NCBI RefSeq assembly: GCF_000379605.1
Contig: NZ_KB902578.1
Location: forward strand, 645,698-709,697
Length of the DNA: 64,000 nucleotides
Direction: 5' to 3'
DNA from: Rhizobium giardinii bv. giardinii H152
Lineage (GTDB): Bacteria; Pseudomonadota; Alphaproteobacteria; Rhizobiales; Rhizobiaceae
Both the position numbers and the translations under genes were made by a program. Below are positions 52,449 to 61,657 of the stretch, one piece after another. The stretch's first letter is position 1. Every line of letters begins with the position of its first letter. Below the pieces are notes generated by a model. That model ran no database searches. It was not told where the DNA came from and worked only from the letters and a program-made list of their open reading frames with translations.

Positions 52449-53518
52449 AGCCGAAGCCCTTTTTCGTTGAAGAGGTGGATGGGGGCAGTGGACAGAGACA
52501 GCGAGATGTCCAGACCCGGTGAAAGGTCGTGCTGCCCGGGGGCGACCACCAGTATCTTCTGTCCGGCGACGTCTGCATGCAGCACCGTCTCGGAGCCGAG
52601 CGCCTCGACGAGCCTGATCTTCGCCGGAATGCTGTTTTCGCCGGACCCCAGGGATATGTGCTGTGGCCTGACGCCGAGCGTGATGCGCGATCCCGTTTCG
52701 ATCGTGGCGCCGGCGACCGGGAATTCCAGCCGATGGCCCCCGACAAGCGTCGCAACCGCCTTCTGCGGGTGCACCGCTTCAACCGCGCCTTCGAGGAAAT
52801 TCATGTGCGGCGACCCGATGAAACCCGCCACGAAGCGGTTGGCAGGCCGGTTGTAAAGCTCGAGCGGCGTTCCGATCTGCTCGATGCGTCCGGCACGAAG
52901 CACGACGATCCGGTCGGCGAGCGTCATCGCCTCGACCTGGTCGTGGGTGACGTAGATCATCGTCGCCGAGAGGCGCGCGTGGAGCGCGGCAAGTTCGGCG
53001 CGCGTCGAGCCGCGGAGCTCGGCGTCGAGGTTCGACAGCGGCTCGTCGAGCAGGAAGGCGACCGGCCGGCGCACGATCGCCCGGCCGATCGCGACGCGCT
53101 GGCGCTGGCCGCCGGAGAGCTGGCCGGGTCGACGATCGAGATATGGCTCGATCTCGAGCATGCGCGCCGCCTCGGCGATGCGCTCGGCGATTTCGGCCTG
53201 CGGCATCCTGGTGTTTTCGAGACCGAAGGCGAGGTTCTGACGCACGCTCATGTGCGGGTAGAGCGCATAGGACTGGAAGACCATTGCAAGTCCGCGATCT
53301 GCCGCCGCAACGTCGTTGACCACCTTGCCGTCGATGGCAAGGTCTCCGCCCGTCGGCTTCTCGAGGCCCGCAATCGTGCGCAGCAGCGTCGACTTACCGC
53401 AACCGGATGGTCCGACGAAAACGACGAACTCGCCGTCGTTGATCTCCAGGTTGATGCCATGAAGCACGTCGATGGCGCCGAATGACTTGATCACATTGGT
53501 CAGCTTGATGTGGCCCAT
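52445..53518 (-). CDS. Sugar ABC importer ATPase (UgpC/MsmK-like)
   Basis: 357 aa. Walker A GPSGCGKST, signature LSGGQRQRV, Walker B AFLLDEPLSNLDAELR, switch His in THDQVEAMTLAD, followed by a C-terminal TOBE/MalK-like regulatory domain (residues about 235-355: LGVRPQHISLG). It energises import through the two permeases encoded upstream. The MalK-type tail fits carbohydrate uptake. Nine bases separate it from the permease gene. Confidence 0.93.
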   Translation of the reverse strand: MGHIKLTNVIKSFGAIDVLHGINLEINDGEFVVFVGPSGCGKSTLLRTIAGLEKPTGGDLAIDGKVVNDVAAADRGLAMVFQSYALYPHMSVRQNLAFGLENTRMPQAEIAERIAEAARMLEIEPYLDRRPGQLSGGQRQRVAIGRAIVRRPVAFLLDEPLSNLDAELRGSTRAELAALHARLSATMIYVTHDQVEAMTLADRIVVLRAGRIEQIGTPLELYNRPANRFVAGFIGSPHMNFLEGAVEAVHPQKAVATLVGGHRLEFPVAGATIETGSRITLGVRPQHISLGSGENSIPAKIRLVEALGSETVLHADVAGQKILVVAPGQHDLSPGLDISLSLSTAPIHLFNEKGLRL

Positions 53519-53527
53519 GATGCCCCC

Positions 53528-54580
53528 CTATTTCAATCCGGTTCCGGCGATGCCGGTGGTGATGAAGCGCTGCAGGAAGATGAAGACCAGAACGACGGGG
53601 ATCATGGTCACGACGGTCATGGCGAGGATGAAGTGCCACTGCACGTTGAGTTCGCCGGAATAGATGCTCAAGCCCACCTGCAATGTGTAGAGCTCCTTGC
53701 GCGACAAGACGATCAGTGGCCAGAGGAAGTCGTTCCAGCGCCAGACGACGGAGAAGATCGCGAGAACCGCAAGAGCGGGCGCGGTCAGCGGCAGGACGAT
53801 GCGCCAGTAGATCTGCCACTCCGAGGCCTTGTCCATGCGCGCGGCATCGATCAGTTCGTCGGGAATGGTCAGCATGTACTGGCGCAGGATGAACACACCG
53901 GTCGGCGTTGCCACCGTCGGCAGGATTACGCCCCAGAGATTGTTGAAGAGGCCGAGCGCCGAGACGATCGAATAGAGCGGCACCATGATCACGGAAAGCG
54001 GCACCATCAGCGTCGCGAGGATCAGGAGCATCGCGAAGGTCCTACCGCGGAATTCGTATTTGCTGAGCGCGAAGGCCGCCATCGAGTTGACGACGAGCGT
54101 GATCAGCGTTGCCGTCACCGTCACGAAAACCGAGTTCCAGAGGTAACGCACGAAGTCGAATTGAGTGAACGGCTCGGTGTAATTGGTCGTCGCGAAGGCC
54201 ATGGTTCTGACCGGCGTGCGCTGCGAAATGTTGACCTTGATGATCTCGCCGGGTTTTTCCGGATCGACCATCTGGCTGATGACGCCGATGCGGCGGACTT
54301 CGGCCAGAACCGCCTTGCTGCCGTCCGGTAACGTCGCGTCATAGAGATCGAGCGGCTTGTCGTAGCCTTCGACGGTCGCCTTCTGGGTGACATAGGGCAG
54401 GATCGTCGGCGGGAATTCGGCGAGCGCCGCCGGCGACTTGAAGGAGGAGCCGACGAGCCAGACGGCGGGGCCGAACATGATGAGAAGGCCGCCAACCAAC
54501 CAGATCCAGGTGACGATGTCCGTCCAGTGCCAGCCGTTGCGGCCCTTGCGGCGGAAGATGAACGCGGCAATCCGGCTCAT
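53528..54580 (-). CDS. Sugar ABC importer permease, MalG/UgpE-like, with extended first periplasmic loop
   Basis: 350 aa from MSRIAAFIFRRKGRNGWHWTD at 54580, overlapping the other permease by four bases; the open frame to 55249 is a shadow. Six helices with the EAA loop ELIDAARMDKASEWQIYWRIVLPLTAPAL. Between helix 1 (about residues 25-45) and helix 2 (about 150-175) lies a long segment of roughly 105 residues (including TVEGYDKPLDLYDATLPDGSKAV), much longer than in most CUT1 MalG-type permeases. The insertion may contact the binding protein or substrate. It pairs with the MalF-type permease. Confidence 0.9.
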   Translation of the reverse strand: MSRIAAFIFRRKGRNGWHWTDIVTWIWLVGGLLIMFGPAVWLVGSSFKSPAALAEFPPTILPYVTQKATVEGYDKPLDLYDATLPDGSKAVLAEVRRIGVISQMVDPEKPGEIIKVNISQRTPVRTMAFATTNYTEPFTQFDFVRYLWNSVFVTVTATLITLVVNSMAAFALSKYEFRGRTFAMLLILATLMVPLSVIMVPLYSIVSALGLFNNLWGVILPTVATPTGVFILRQYMLTIPDELIDAARMDKASEWQIYWRIVLPLTAPALAVLAIFSVVWRWNDFLWPLIVLSRKELYTLQVGLSIYSGELNVQWHFILAMTVVTMIPVVLVFIFLQRFITTGIAGTGLK

Positions 54581-55605
54581 TTGCGGCTCCCTTTCTTCTC
54601 GCTGGAGCGGCCAAGGCCGAGTTGGATCAACGTGAGCACGACGAGCACCATGCCCATGAGGATGGAGGCGGCCGCGGCAAGACCGGGATTGCGCAACTGC
54701 GTCGCAAAGCCGGTCTCGTAGATGTATTGGGTGAGATAGAGCGTACTGGTGCCTGGACCGCCGCCGGTCAGGACGTATACCTCGTCGAAAATCTGCACGG
54801 CTCGGATGAGAACGAGCACGATGACGACGAGCAGGTTGGGCATGAGCAGCGGCAAGGTGATGCGCCAGAAGGCGCGCGCCGGTCGGGTGCCGTCCATCTC
54901 GGCCGCTTCGTAGAGATCCTTCGGGATCGCCTGCAATCCGGCAAGCAGGATCAGCGTGTAGAACCCCATATGCGCCCAGATCGAGACGCCGACCGCTGCG
55001 GCAAAAGCCCAGTTCCGGTCGTTGAGCCAGGTGTAAGGCTCGAACCCGAAGCCATAGAGCGCGAAATTCAACAGGCCCTGCCGCTGCAGGATCCATTTCC
55101 AGATCAGGCCGACGACGACCGGGGACAACAGGACGGGAAAGAAAAAGACCGCCCGCCAGAAACTGCGCGCCATCAGCTCGCGGTTGAGGATCAGCGCGGT
55201 GATGAGCGAGAAGAGGATCATCAGCGTCACCTGGAGTACGACGAACCAAGCGGTATTGCCGACGGCGGTCCAGAAGGTGTCTTCGGTGCAGCTATTCGGA
55301 TCGATGTAGTTCGAGCAGTCGAAAAGCCGAGCGTATTGATCCGTGCCGACGAAGGTTCGGTCGTCAAGGAAGAGTGCCGTCCCTCCGGTCATCGAATAGG
55401 CGAAGTTGATGAAGAAAGGCAGCAGCACGAAGATGCCGAAAATCAACATGTTCGGCAGCAGGAAAAAGGCTGCCATGCCGCCAATGCCGAGCCTGCGCTG
55501 CACCCAGCGCAAGGGGGCGTCTACCAGGCCCATCGCGAGACGGACCGGGACCATGATCGCTTCGCCGAAACCAGAGCCGGCCGGTCTTGGTGTTTCCGCT
55601 TTCAT
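54577..55605 (-). CDS. Sugar ABC importer permease, MalF/UgpA-like
   Basis: 342 aa from MKAETPRPAGSGFGEA at 55605 with AGGAAGG upstream; the frame to 55818 is rejected. Six to seven transmembrane helices and the EAA loop DLYEAAEMDGTRPARAFWRITLPLLMPNL. A short periplasmic loop includes two Cys (LFDCSNYIDPNSCTED), which might pair. Second inner-membrane subunit of the uronate-operon importer. The 172 bases upstream, before the binding protein stop, are non-coding. Confidence 0.92.
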   Translation of the reverse strand: MKAETPRPAGSGFGEAIMVPVRLAMGLVDAPLRWVQRRLGIGGMAAFFLLPNMLIFGIFVLLPFFINFAYSMTGGTALFLDDRTFVGTDQYARLFDCSNYIDPNSCTEDTFWTAVGNTAWFVVLQVTLMILFSLITALILNRELMARSFWRAVFFFPVLLSPVVVGLIWKWILQRQGLLNFALYGFGFEPYTWLNDRNWAFAAAVGVSIWAHMGFYTLILLAGLQAIPKDLYEAAEMDGTRPARAFWRITLPLLMPNLLVVIVLVLIRAVQIFDEVYVLTGGGPGTSTLYLTQYIYETGFATQLRNPGLAAAASILMGMVLVVLTLIQLGLGRSSEKKGSRK

Positions 55606-55777
55606 CGTTTGCCTTCCTGACGACATGAGATAGCGAGTGACCGTAAGCGCGGCCCGGCCCGGTATCTTGCGCTTCAACGCGCTGTGCAGCGCGGGTAATG
55701 GCCGCGGCCGATTGGCGATTGGCACGGGGACCGACGGCGCCGGAGGTCTGGTGCCGTCGACCCGGTCTCGGGGATGG

Positions 55778-57046
55778 TTAGAGCCCCGAGTCCTTGACCT
55801 TGGCCGCGATGTCGGCATCGATGCGGGTCACCGCCTCGTTAAGCGGCATCTCGCCAGCCGCCGCCTGGCTCACGCGGGTCACGAGGGCGCCGTAGACCGT
55901 ATCGGACCAGTGCCAGCCGGGCAGTTTGCGCGCGAGGTCGGAAAGCGAACTGGCCGCCGCGACGAACTCGTTGAGCGCGGCCTGTGCCTGGGCGTCGTCG
56001 GTCTTGAAGTCGAGCCCCTTTGCCAACACGCCCTTGTGCGCCGGCAGGAACAAGGTGCGCTCGGAGAATTCCTTCACGATGTCCTCTCGGGCGAGGTAGT
56101 CCATCACCTTGGCGACTTCCTCGGGGTTTTTCGTGTACTTGATCGCAACAAGCCCGGCGCCGCCGGTCATGCCTGTGCAGTTCGCCGGTCCGCACGGGCT
56201 GCCCGTCGCCACCCAGTCGAAGTTCGAGCCGATCTTCGTGGAAAAGTTCGGGACCTGCCAAGAGCCGGAATAATAGTAGACGAGCTGGCCGTTAATGAAG
56301 TCGTCGGCGGCGGCGCGATAGGTGGAGCCGGCGGCGGACACCCAGACGTCCTTGCTCATGGTGCCATCGGCGATCCAGCCGACGAACTTTTCGAGGAAGG
56401 CCTTCGAGCCTTCGTCAAGCGGCGCCGGCTTGCCGTCGGCACCGATGTAGTTGGCACCGTAGGAGAGGTTCGGTCCGCTGAGCCGATGGCCCGAGCGGTC
56501 GAGCGCCATCGGGAAGGGCACCTGCTGGCTCTCCGCCACCTGCCTTGCGGCCTTCGCCCAGTCGTCCCAGGTCGCATCCTTGCCCGGGACGGCGACACCG
56601 GCCTGGTCGAACAGCGTCTTGTTGGCGAAGCCTCCGGCGATGGTGATCTGCGTCATGAAACCGGAAATCTGGTTCGAGCCGTCGGGGCGCATCCAGTCGG
56701 CCTGGTCGCCGAAATTCGTGTCCCAATATGCGGCGTCGGCCACGAGCGGGCGAAGATCGAGCCAGTGCTGGCTCTGGGCCTTCAGATTGGTGACGCGCGC
56801 AATGTCCGGGCCGTCTCCTGCCTCAAGCTGCACCGGCAACTGTTCGCGAACGACGCTATAGGAGACGTTGTCGAGGATCACGTTGATCCCCGGGTTCTCC
56901 TTCATGAAGCGGTCGAGGAGATCCTTGAGGACCTCGCCCTCGACCCCGTCAGAATACCACATGATACGCACGTCGCCGGCCATCGCAGCCGTGGACGTCA
57001 GAAGTCCGACGGCGAAAGCCGCAAGCATCGTCCTGGTCTTGGTCAT
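55778..57046 (-). CDS. Sugar-binding protein of ABC importer (SBP family 1)
   Basis: 422 aa from MTKTRTMLAAFAVGLLTSTAAMA at 57046, with AGGAGG upstream. Signal peptide about 23 residues. The body is a family 1 binding protein (DVRIMWYSDGVEGEVLKDLLDRFMKENPGINVILDNVSYSVVREQLPVQLEAGDGPDI; YYYSGSWQVPNFSTKIG). It captures the substrate oligosaccharide in the periplasm. The neighbouring GH105 and KduI genes imply a unsaturated uronate-containing oligosaccharide, for example from pectin, rhamnogalacturonan, ulvan or a bacterial polysaccharide. Confidence 0.92.
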   Translation of the reverse strand: MTKTRTMLAAFAVGLLTSTAAMAGDVRIMWYSDGVEGEVLKDLLDRFMKENPGINVILDNVSYSVVREQLPVQLEAGDGPDIARVTNLKAQSQHWLDLRPLVADAAYWDTNFGDQADWMRPDGSNQISGFMTQITIAGGFANKTLFDQAGVAVPGKDATWDDWAKAARQVAESQQVPFPMALDRSGHRLSGPNLSYGANYIGADGKPAPLDEGSKAFLEKFVGWIADGTMSKDVWVSAAGSTYRAAADDFINGQLVYYYSGSWQVPNFSTKIGSNFDWVATGSPCGPANCTGMTGGAGLVAIKYTKNPEEVAKVMDYLAREDIVKEFSERTLFLPAHKGVLAKGLDFKTDDAQAQAALNEFVAAASSLSDLARKLPGWHWSDTVYGALVTRVSQAAAGEMPLNEAVTRIDADIAAKVKDSGL

Positions 57047-57130
57047 TGCCTTTTCCTCCTCTTCATGCACGAGCCTCCTCCGGCTCGGCGTTGGACCGGC
57101 GCCGGCTTCTCCTGGCCGGCGCCCGTATCG

Positions 57131-59614
57131 TCATTTCGCGGTCAGCATGGCGATCTCGCCGGCCACCGGGAAATCCTGGGGTGCGATCGTTCGCCCCTCG
57201 GCCTGCGCCGATCCGTCCTTGCGGAACAGCACGCGGCCGTAGTCGGGGTCGTCGATGACAAGCGTGCCGTCTTCAGCCTCCTCCACCGAGAGCGCGGCAA
57301 ACCTGGCTTCCACGGATTCGAGCGAGGATGCGTCGCAGACCCTGGCGATCCAGCGTGTCTTGCGGCCGTACTGGCGCAATTCCGCCCTGGCAGACGGGCC
57401 TTCCTGCACCAGTTCCAGGTCGCTGCTGCCAATGAGTATAACCGCTCCCCGTCCGCTGCGCGCAAGCGCAAGCTTGCCCCTTATCAAGCTCTCGTCGAAC
57501 TCGGCGACGGGGAACCAGGCGTGGGTGAAATCCGGCTGCTCCTCGAAGGTCGAAAAGTCGAGTACGGCCAACCCTCTGTACTGGTGCGCGCGAGGGAGGG
57601 CGCCGCAACCACCCCAAAAGGAGGGTCGGCCGTACCCGAACTGAATTGTCTCGCCAGGGTGATTGATCCAGACCGCGGCCTCCGGACGCTCCCCGATCCT
57701 TAAGTGCAGGACAGTCTCCTGGTAGCCCCATTCGTGCCAGCGGTAGTGGACGGCGGAGCCCATCGCGAAATTGCGTCCCTTGTAGTGGTAGAGCGCTGCG
57801 AACCGGTTTTCGCCCTGGGCAAAGCGCCATTCCTGGTGGTCGTCGGTCTCGTGGCAGGCGACCGCGGCCAGGCCATCCGGCACCACGAGGCCATGATCTC
57901 GCAGTAAGACGGCAAGCTGTGGCAGCGCATGGACGCGACGGCCATACCAGCCCTTGCCCCAGAGCAGGCGCGCTACGCCCGAAAGCTCGAGCGAGCGGCC
58001 GGCACAGAGCGTATGCTCATAGGAGCGCCCTTGAGCGGCGGTGATCATGCCGTGGTGGGCGGAGCGGGCGATAATTTCGCAGAGCCGGACAATGCCGTTC
58101 CTGGCGCGCTCGGCGATGTCGGCGTCCGGCGAAAGCGCTGCGAGCGCCGTCAGCCCCTTGAGGTCGATCGGAAAATAGGGCGCGGAATTGAATTCCGCCA
58201 TTTCCCAAGCCTCGAAATGGTCGAGCCAGGCCCGTACCCGGGCCGCCCCGACCGCGTTTTGGTCCTTGCCCTTGCGGCCGGAGCGGCGGAACGTGGCATC
58301 CGGCAGAAGGTGACCGGCGAGATAGGCCGAGGTATGGAACAGCAAGGCGTGGTTTTCGGAGAAGTACCACTGCACATCGTTGCCCGGCTCGTCCATCCAG
58401 TAGCGAAAATTGAGGATGGCATCGTCGACGCGGGCGCGCGTCCTCCCGCCGATATCCTCTCCCCACACGGTGCGGGACCAGATCAGCGGAACGAGTGAGA
58501 AATCGGCGCAATCGTGGCAATCTTCGATCGACGGCAGGATCTCCTCGATCATCACATCGGTGTCCGCGCCCGAGCGCCCACTCGCCAGCCGCGCGAAGGC
58601 GCGCACGGTGTCGCGTTCGGAGGATTCGGAGATCTCGTCGAGCGTTTCGGCGATGCGAGCGGCAAGCGATGATGGAGCTTCGCCCTGGGGGCCGGCGTGG
58701 CAGATCTCGACCCCCAGCGAGCGCGAGGCGACGAAGCCGCCGGCATCGAGCGTCACCCGGAAGTGGCGGAAGTCGGCCGGCGCTTTTTCGGACGGACCGA
58801 TGACGAGCCGCCGGTCGCCGGCCTTGAGGACGAAATCGTGGTTGAAGCGTTCGCTCGACATGAAGTCGCCTTCGACGGTGACATTGGCCCTCACGTCGAC
58901 CGGCAGCGGCGTGGTGAAGAGTAGGGTAACGTCGCCCTCGAGGTAGGCGGGGCGATCGAAGTGCATGCCGTCGAGAACGTGCTCGATCTTGGCCGCCGCC
59001 TCGCTCTCGCAGGGAACGGGCAGCGCCACGCTGGCCTTTGGACCGGAGAGGTAGTCGAGCTGGAAAAAGTAGCGCGCGTCGCGCTCGGCGAGGTCGTCGA
59101 AGAAGATCTCGATCTGGTTGAGCCCGGCCTTCAATGGCAGGTCGTACTCGGCCCTTGCCTCGAGGTTGCGGCTGTAGGGCGCCATAAAGCCCGCTTCGGC
59201 GCCGTTTACCCACAGCACCGCGCCGCCGCAGGTGCCGAGGCGGACCTTCGCCGTACCCGCCTCCTCCGCCTCGATATAGGTCCGAGCCCAGGTCGAAAGC
59301 CGTGTCGGACGGAACCAGAAGCCGGAGAGATCGAGGCGCGGCGACCCGAAAGGCAGCCACCAGCGCATGCCTTCGAAGGCGCCGCGAACGTCCGGCCGCT
59401 TGCCGCGATAGCGCTGGGCAAAGATCGTCCGGCAAGGATACTCGTGGGGAATGAAGTTCTTGTGCTTGGTCAGGAAGAAGAAGGGGTCCATTTCGCCCTC
59501 CATCGGCTGGTCCGGCACGTCAAAACGCTCCTCCGCGATCGCGCCAAGCTGCCAGTAGCGGATGGGCTCGCGCGCGGCCAGTCTCTTTTTCAGGTGGAAG
59601 GTCGTATCGGTCAT
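57131..59614 (-). CDS. Unassigned 827-aa protein in uronate operon, possible carbohydrate-active enzyme
   Basis: 827 aa from MTDTTFHLKKRLAAREPIRYWQLGAI at 59614, overlapping the kduI stop by four bases; the frame to 59926 is a shadow. No signal peptide, so cytoplasmic. Three regions are visible: an N-terminal beta-rich part (about 1-280) resembling a carbohydrate-binding jelly roll (TYIEAEEAGTAKVRLGTCGGAVLWVNG); a central helical part (about 330-600) with EFNSAPYFPIDLKGLTALAALS and GMITAAQGRSYEHTLCAGRSLELSG, reminiscent of the alpha/alpha toroid of polysaccharide lyases and related hydrolases; and a C-terminal beta-rich part (about 620-827). I cannot place it in a named family. The context points to cleavage of a imported uronate oligosaccharide. 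Confidence 0.8.
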   Translation of the reverse strand: MTDTTFHLKKRLAAREPIRYWQLGAIAEERFDVPDQPMEGEMDPFFFLTKHKNFIPHEYPCRTIFAQRYRGKRPDVRGAFEGMRWWLPFGSPRLDLSGFWFRPTRLSTWARTYIEAEEAGTAKVRLGTCGGAVLWVNGAEAGFMAPYSRNLEARAEYDLPLKAGLNQIEIFFDDLAERDARYFFQLDYLSGPKASVALPVPCESEAAAKIEHVLDGMHFDRPAYLEGDVTLLFTTPLPVDVRANVTVEGDFMSSERFNHDFVLKAGDRRLVIGPSEKAPADFRHFRVTLDAGGFVASRSLGVEICHAGPQGEAPSSLAARIAETLDEISESSERDTVRAFARLASGRSGADTDVMIEEILPSIEDCHDCADFSLVPLIWSRTVWGEDIGGRTRARVDDAILNFRYWMDEPGNDVQWYFSENHALLFHTSAYLAGHLLPDATFRRSGRKGKDQNAVGAARVRAWLDHFEAWEMAEFNSAPYFPIDLKGLTALAALSPDADIAERARNGIVRLCEIIARSAHHGMITAAQGRSYEHTLCAGRSLELSGVARLLWGKGWYGRRVHALPQLAVLLRDHGLVVPDGLAAVACHETDDHQEWRFAQGENRFAALYHYKGRNFAMGSAVHYRWHEWGYQETVLHLRIGERPEAAVWINHPGETIQFGYGRPSFWGGCGALPRAHQYRGLAVLDFSTFEEQPDFTHAWFPVAEFDESLIRGKLALARSGRGAVILIGSSDLELVQEGPSARAELRQYGRKTRWIARVCDASSLESVEARFAALSVEEAEDGTLVIDDPDYGRVLFRKDGSAQAEGRTIAPQDFPVAGEIAMLTAK

Positions 59615-60447
59615 TTCAGCTCCGCCACGGCAACGGGGGTCACGTCGTTGTATTCCTGGTTCTCTCCGGTCATGCCCCAGACGAAGGCATAGGGCCCGGT
59701 ACCGGCGCCCATGTGGATCGACCAGGCGGGCGACAATACCGCCTCTCCGTCGGCGACGATGAGGTGGCGCGTCTCCTCGGGGCGGCCCATGAGATGGATG
59801 ATCCGGTCTTCCGCCGCCATGTCGAAATAGCAGTAGGCTTCCATGCGGCGCTCGTGCAGATGCGGTGGCATCGTGTTCCAGATGCTGCCGTCGGCAAGAT
59901 CGGTGATGCCCATCAGGAGAAGGCACGAGGGAGCAACCTCCGGATGAATATACATCGCGAGGCGTCGCCTGTTCGACCGCCTGGCATCACCCAGCTCAAG
60001 CGGCCTGGCTTCGTGCCTCGGGATCAGCCGGTGGGGCAGATCAGCGCCCGCCGGAACCGAGTTCATGTAGTAGCGCGCCGGCGCATCGGCGGACTGGCTC
60101 GCGACGGTGATTTCCCTTGCACCCCGTCCGACATAGAGAACGTCGCGGTTCTGAAGCGTAAATCCTTGCCCGTCGACGATGACTGTGCCGCTGCCGCCGA
60201 GGTTGGCGATGCCCATCTCACGCGCCGATAACAAATGGGGCGTACCGATTTCGGCACCGGATCCGAAGGTCAGACTTTTTGCGACCGGCACGGCGCCGCC
60301 GATCATCAGACGATCGACATGGGTATAGGTGAATTTCACCGCATCAGGGGCAAAGAGGTCGGTGATCAGGAATTCGCCACGCAGGCGTTCCGTGTCGTAG
60401 CCCTTGATGTCCTCGGGGCCGGCGCCGTACAAGACTTTCATCGTCAT
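59611..60447 (-). CDS. kduI: 5-keto-4-deoxyuronate isomerase KduI
   Basis: 278 aa, exactly the length of E. coli KduI, from MTMKVLYGAGPEDIKGYDTERLRGEFL at 60447. It isomerises 5-keto-4-deoxyuronate (formed from 4,5-unsaturated uronate) to 3-deoxy-D-glycero-2,5-hexodiulosonate in the cytoplasm. The cupin zinc ligands are visible: MPPHLHERRMEAYCYF (His, His, Glu) and a later His in SIHMGAGTGPYAF. It overlaps GH105 upstream and the 827-aa gene downstream by four bases each, showing a tightly coupled operon. Confidence 0.94.
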   Translation of the reverse strand: MTMKVLYGAGPEDIKGYDTERLRGEFLITDLFAPDAVKFTYTHVDRLMIGGAVPVAKSLTFGSGAEIGTPHLLSAREMGIANLGGSGTVIVDGQGFTLQNRDVLYVGRGAREITVASQSADAPARYYMNSVPAGADLPHRLIPRHEARPLELGDARRSNRRRLAMYIHPEVAPSCLLLMGITDLADGSIWNTMPPHLHERRMEAYCYFDMAAEDRIIHLMGRPEETRHLIVADGEAVLSPAWSIHMGAGTGPYAFVWGMTGENQEYNDVTPVAVAELK

Positions 60448-61544
60448 GCCGCCTGTCCTTCTGCGCCGACATGCTGCAGGGCTTCGGAAAGGCACAGGAT
60501 CGCCAGTGCCTGTCCGTAGCCGGTCGGCTGGATCGGGATGTCTTTGTAGAACTGGAGATCATGACCCATGCGCGTTCCGTAGGAGACGTTGAGCACGGTG
60601 CCATTTATGTCGATATTGCTCATGACCGCCTCCAGCGCCTTCAGGCCGGCGGCCTGCCAGGCGGGCGTGCCGAGGCCGAGGCGGTGGCCCTTGAGCAGGC
60701 CATAGCCAATTCCGGCAGTGGCCGAAATTTCCTCATAGGAGCTTTCGTCGTCGAGAAGGGTGCGCCAGGCGCCAGATGCGGTCTGTAGCGGCAGGAGAGC
60801 GTCGACCTGGCTGGTAAGGACTCCCTCGAGGAAGGTCCTGACCGGAGTTGCGATCTCGGCGAGGTCGAAGAAATCGAGAATTCCGGCGGTGATCCAGGCA
60901 TTGCCGCGCGCCCAGCGTGCCCGCGCAAAATTGTGCCGGCCATCGAACGTCCAACCATGGAACCAGAGGCCGGTTTGAGGGTCGGATAGATAGCGGGCAT
61001 GGACGAGGAATTGCCGCGAAGCTTCGTCGACGAGCGCGCGCCGGCCGCTCGCCTGGCCGTAGGAGGCGAGGAAAAGCGCCACCATATAGAGCGTGTCGTC
61101 CCACAGTTCGTTGTCGTTGACCTTATCGGAGACATGATGCTCGAAGCCGCCTTCCGGCGTGCGCCCCATGTCCGCGATCACGCGGTCCGCCCAGTCGTCG
61201 AGCACCGGTTGCCACCGCGGATTTCCGGTCTTTGCCCAAAGCACGGAAAGGCCGAGCATTGGCGCCGTCGTGTTGACGTTGAGCTCGGGCAGGCCCGCTG
61301 CAAGCCTTGCTTCATACCAGTTTTCGACGAGCTGGCGCAGATCGTCGCGGCCGGTGAACAGCCAGAGCCTGATCAGGCCGTAGAGCCCGACGCCCTGCGG
61401 CCATTCCCAACTGTCGAAGCTGATGTAGTCACCTGCGGTCCCATCGAGGTTCGGCTCGTGGAAACGACCCTCGTGCTTGAGGCCGGTCATGCCGGCGACA
61501 AGACGATCGAGACCAACGCGAATATCGCGGGCATTCGGGCCCAT
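60444..61544 (-). CDS. GH105 unsaturated uronyl hydrolase
   Basis: 366 aa from MGPNARDIRVGLDRLVAGMTGL at 61544, with GGGAGGA upstream. GH105 enzymes remove a 4,5-unsaturated uronic acid from the non-reducing end of oligosaccharides made by lyases. The (alpha/alpha)6 fold signatures include FDSWEWPQGVGLYGLIRLW, NELWDDTLYMVALFLASYG (the catalytic Asp near residue 146, as Asp143 in YteR) and FARARWARGNAW. No signal peptide, so it acts in the cytoplasm after import. First gene of the minus-strand operon, divergent from the LacI regulator. Confidence 0.93.
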   Translation of the reverse strand: MGPNARDIRVGLDRLVAGMTGLKHEGRFHEPNLDGTAGDYISFDSWEWPQGVGLYGLIRLWLFTGRDDLRQLVENWYEARLAAGLPELNVNTTAPMLGLSVLWAKTGNPRWQPVLDDWADRVIADMGRTPEGGFEHHVSDKVNDNELWDDTLYMVALFLASYGQASGRRALVDEASRQFLVHARYLSDPQTGLWFHGWTFDGRHNFARARWARGNAWITAGILDFFDLAEIATPVRTFLEGVLTSQVDALLPLQTASGAWRTLLDDESSYEEISATAGIGYGLLKGHRLGLGTPAWQAAGLKALEAVMSNIDINGTVLNVSYGTRMGHDLQFYKDIPIQPTGYGQALAILCLSEALQHVGAEGQAA

Positions 61545-61612
61545 GACGTTCCTCCCATGTACACCGCTCGCGCGGCTCCTCGGAGAAAATAAAATCACGA
61601 GGTTTTTTCTTG

Positions 61613-61642
61613 CGCAATCTGAAAATTTTTCTCATGATTGCG
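61613..61642. promoter_or_regulatory. Inverted repeat in GH105/lacI divergent promoter region
   Basis: CGCAATC (61613-61619) and GATTGCG (61636-61642) form a perfect inverted repeat with a 16-nt AT-rich spacer that itself contains GAAAATTTTTC. It is a candidate operator for the adjacent LacI-type regulator controlling the uronate operon. Confidence 0.45.
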
Positions 61643-61657
61643 AAAAGGAGGAGCGAA

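Noticed and set aside
54581..55249. Extension of the MalG-type permease frame to a 573-aa protein
   Set aside because: The upstream part lies antisense-in-frame within the MalF-type permease gene and reads as low-quality Arg-rich sequence. The overlap start at 54580 matches the family.
59615..59926. Extension of the 827-aa protein to 931 aa
   Set aside because: The added 104 residues overlap kduI in another frame and are Arg/His-rich. The ATG at 59614 gives the usual four-base overlap.
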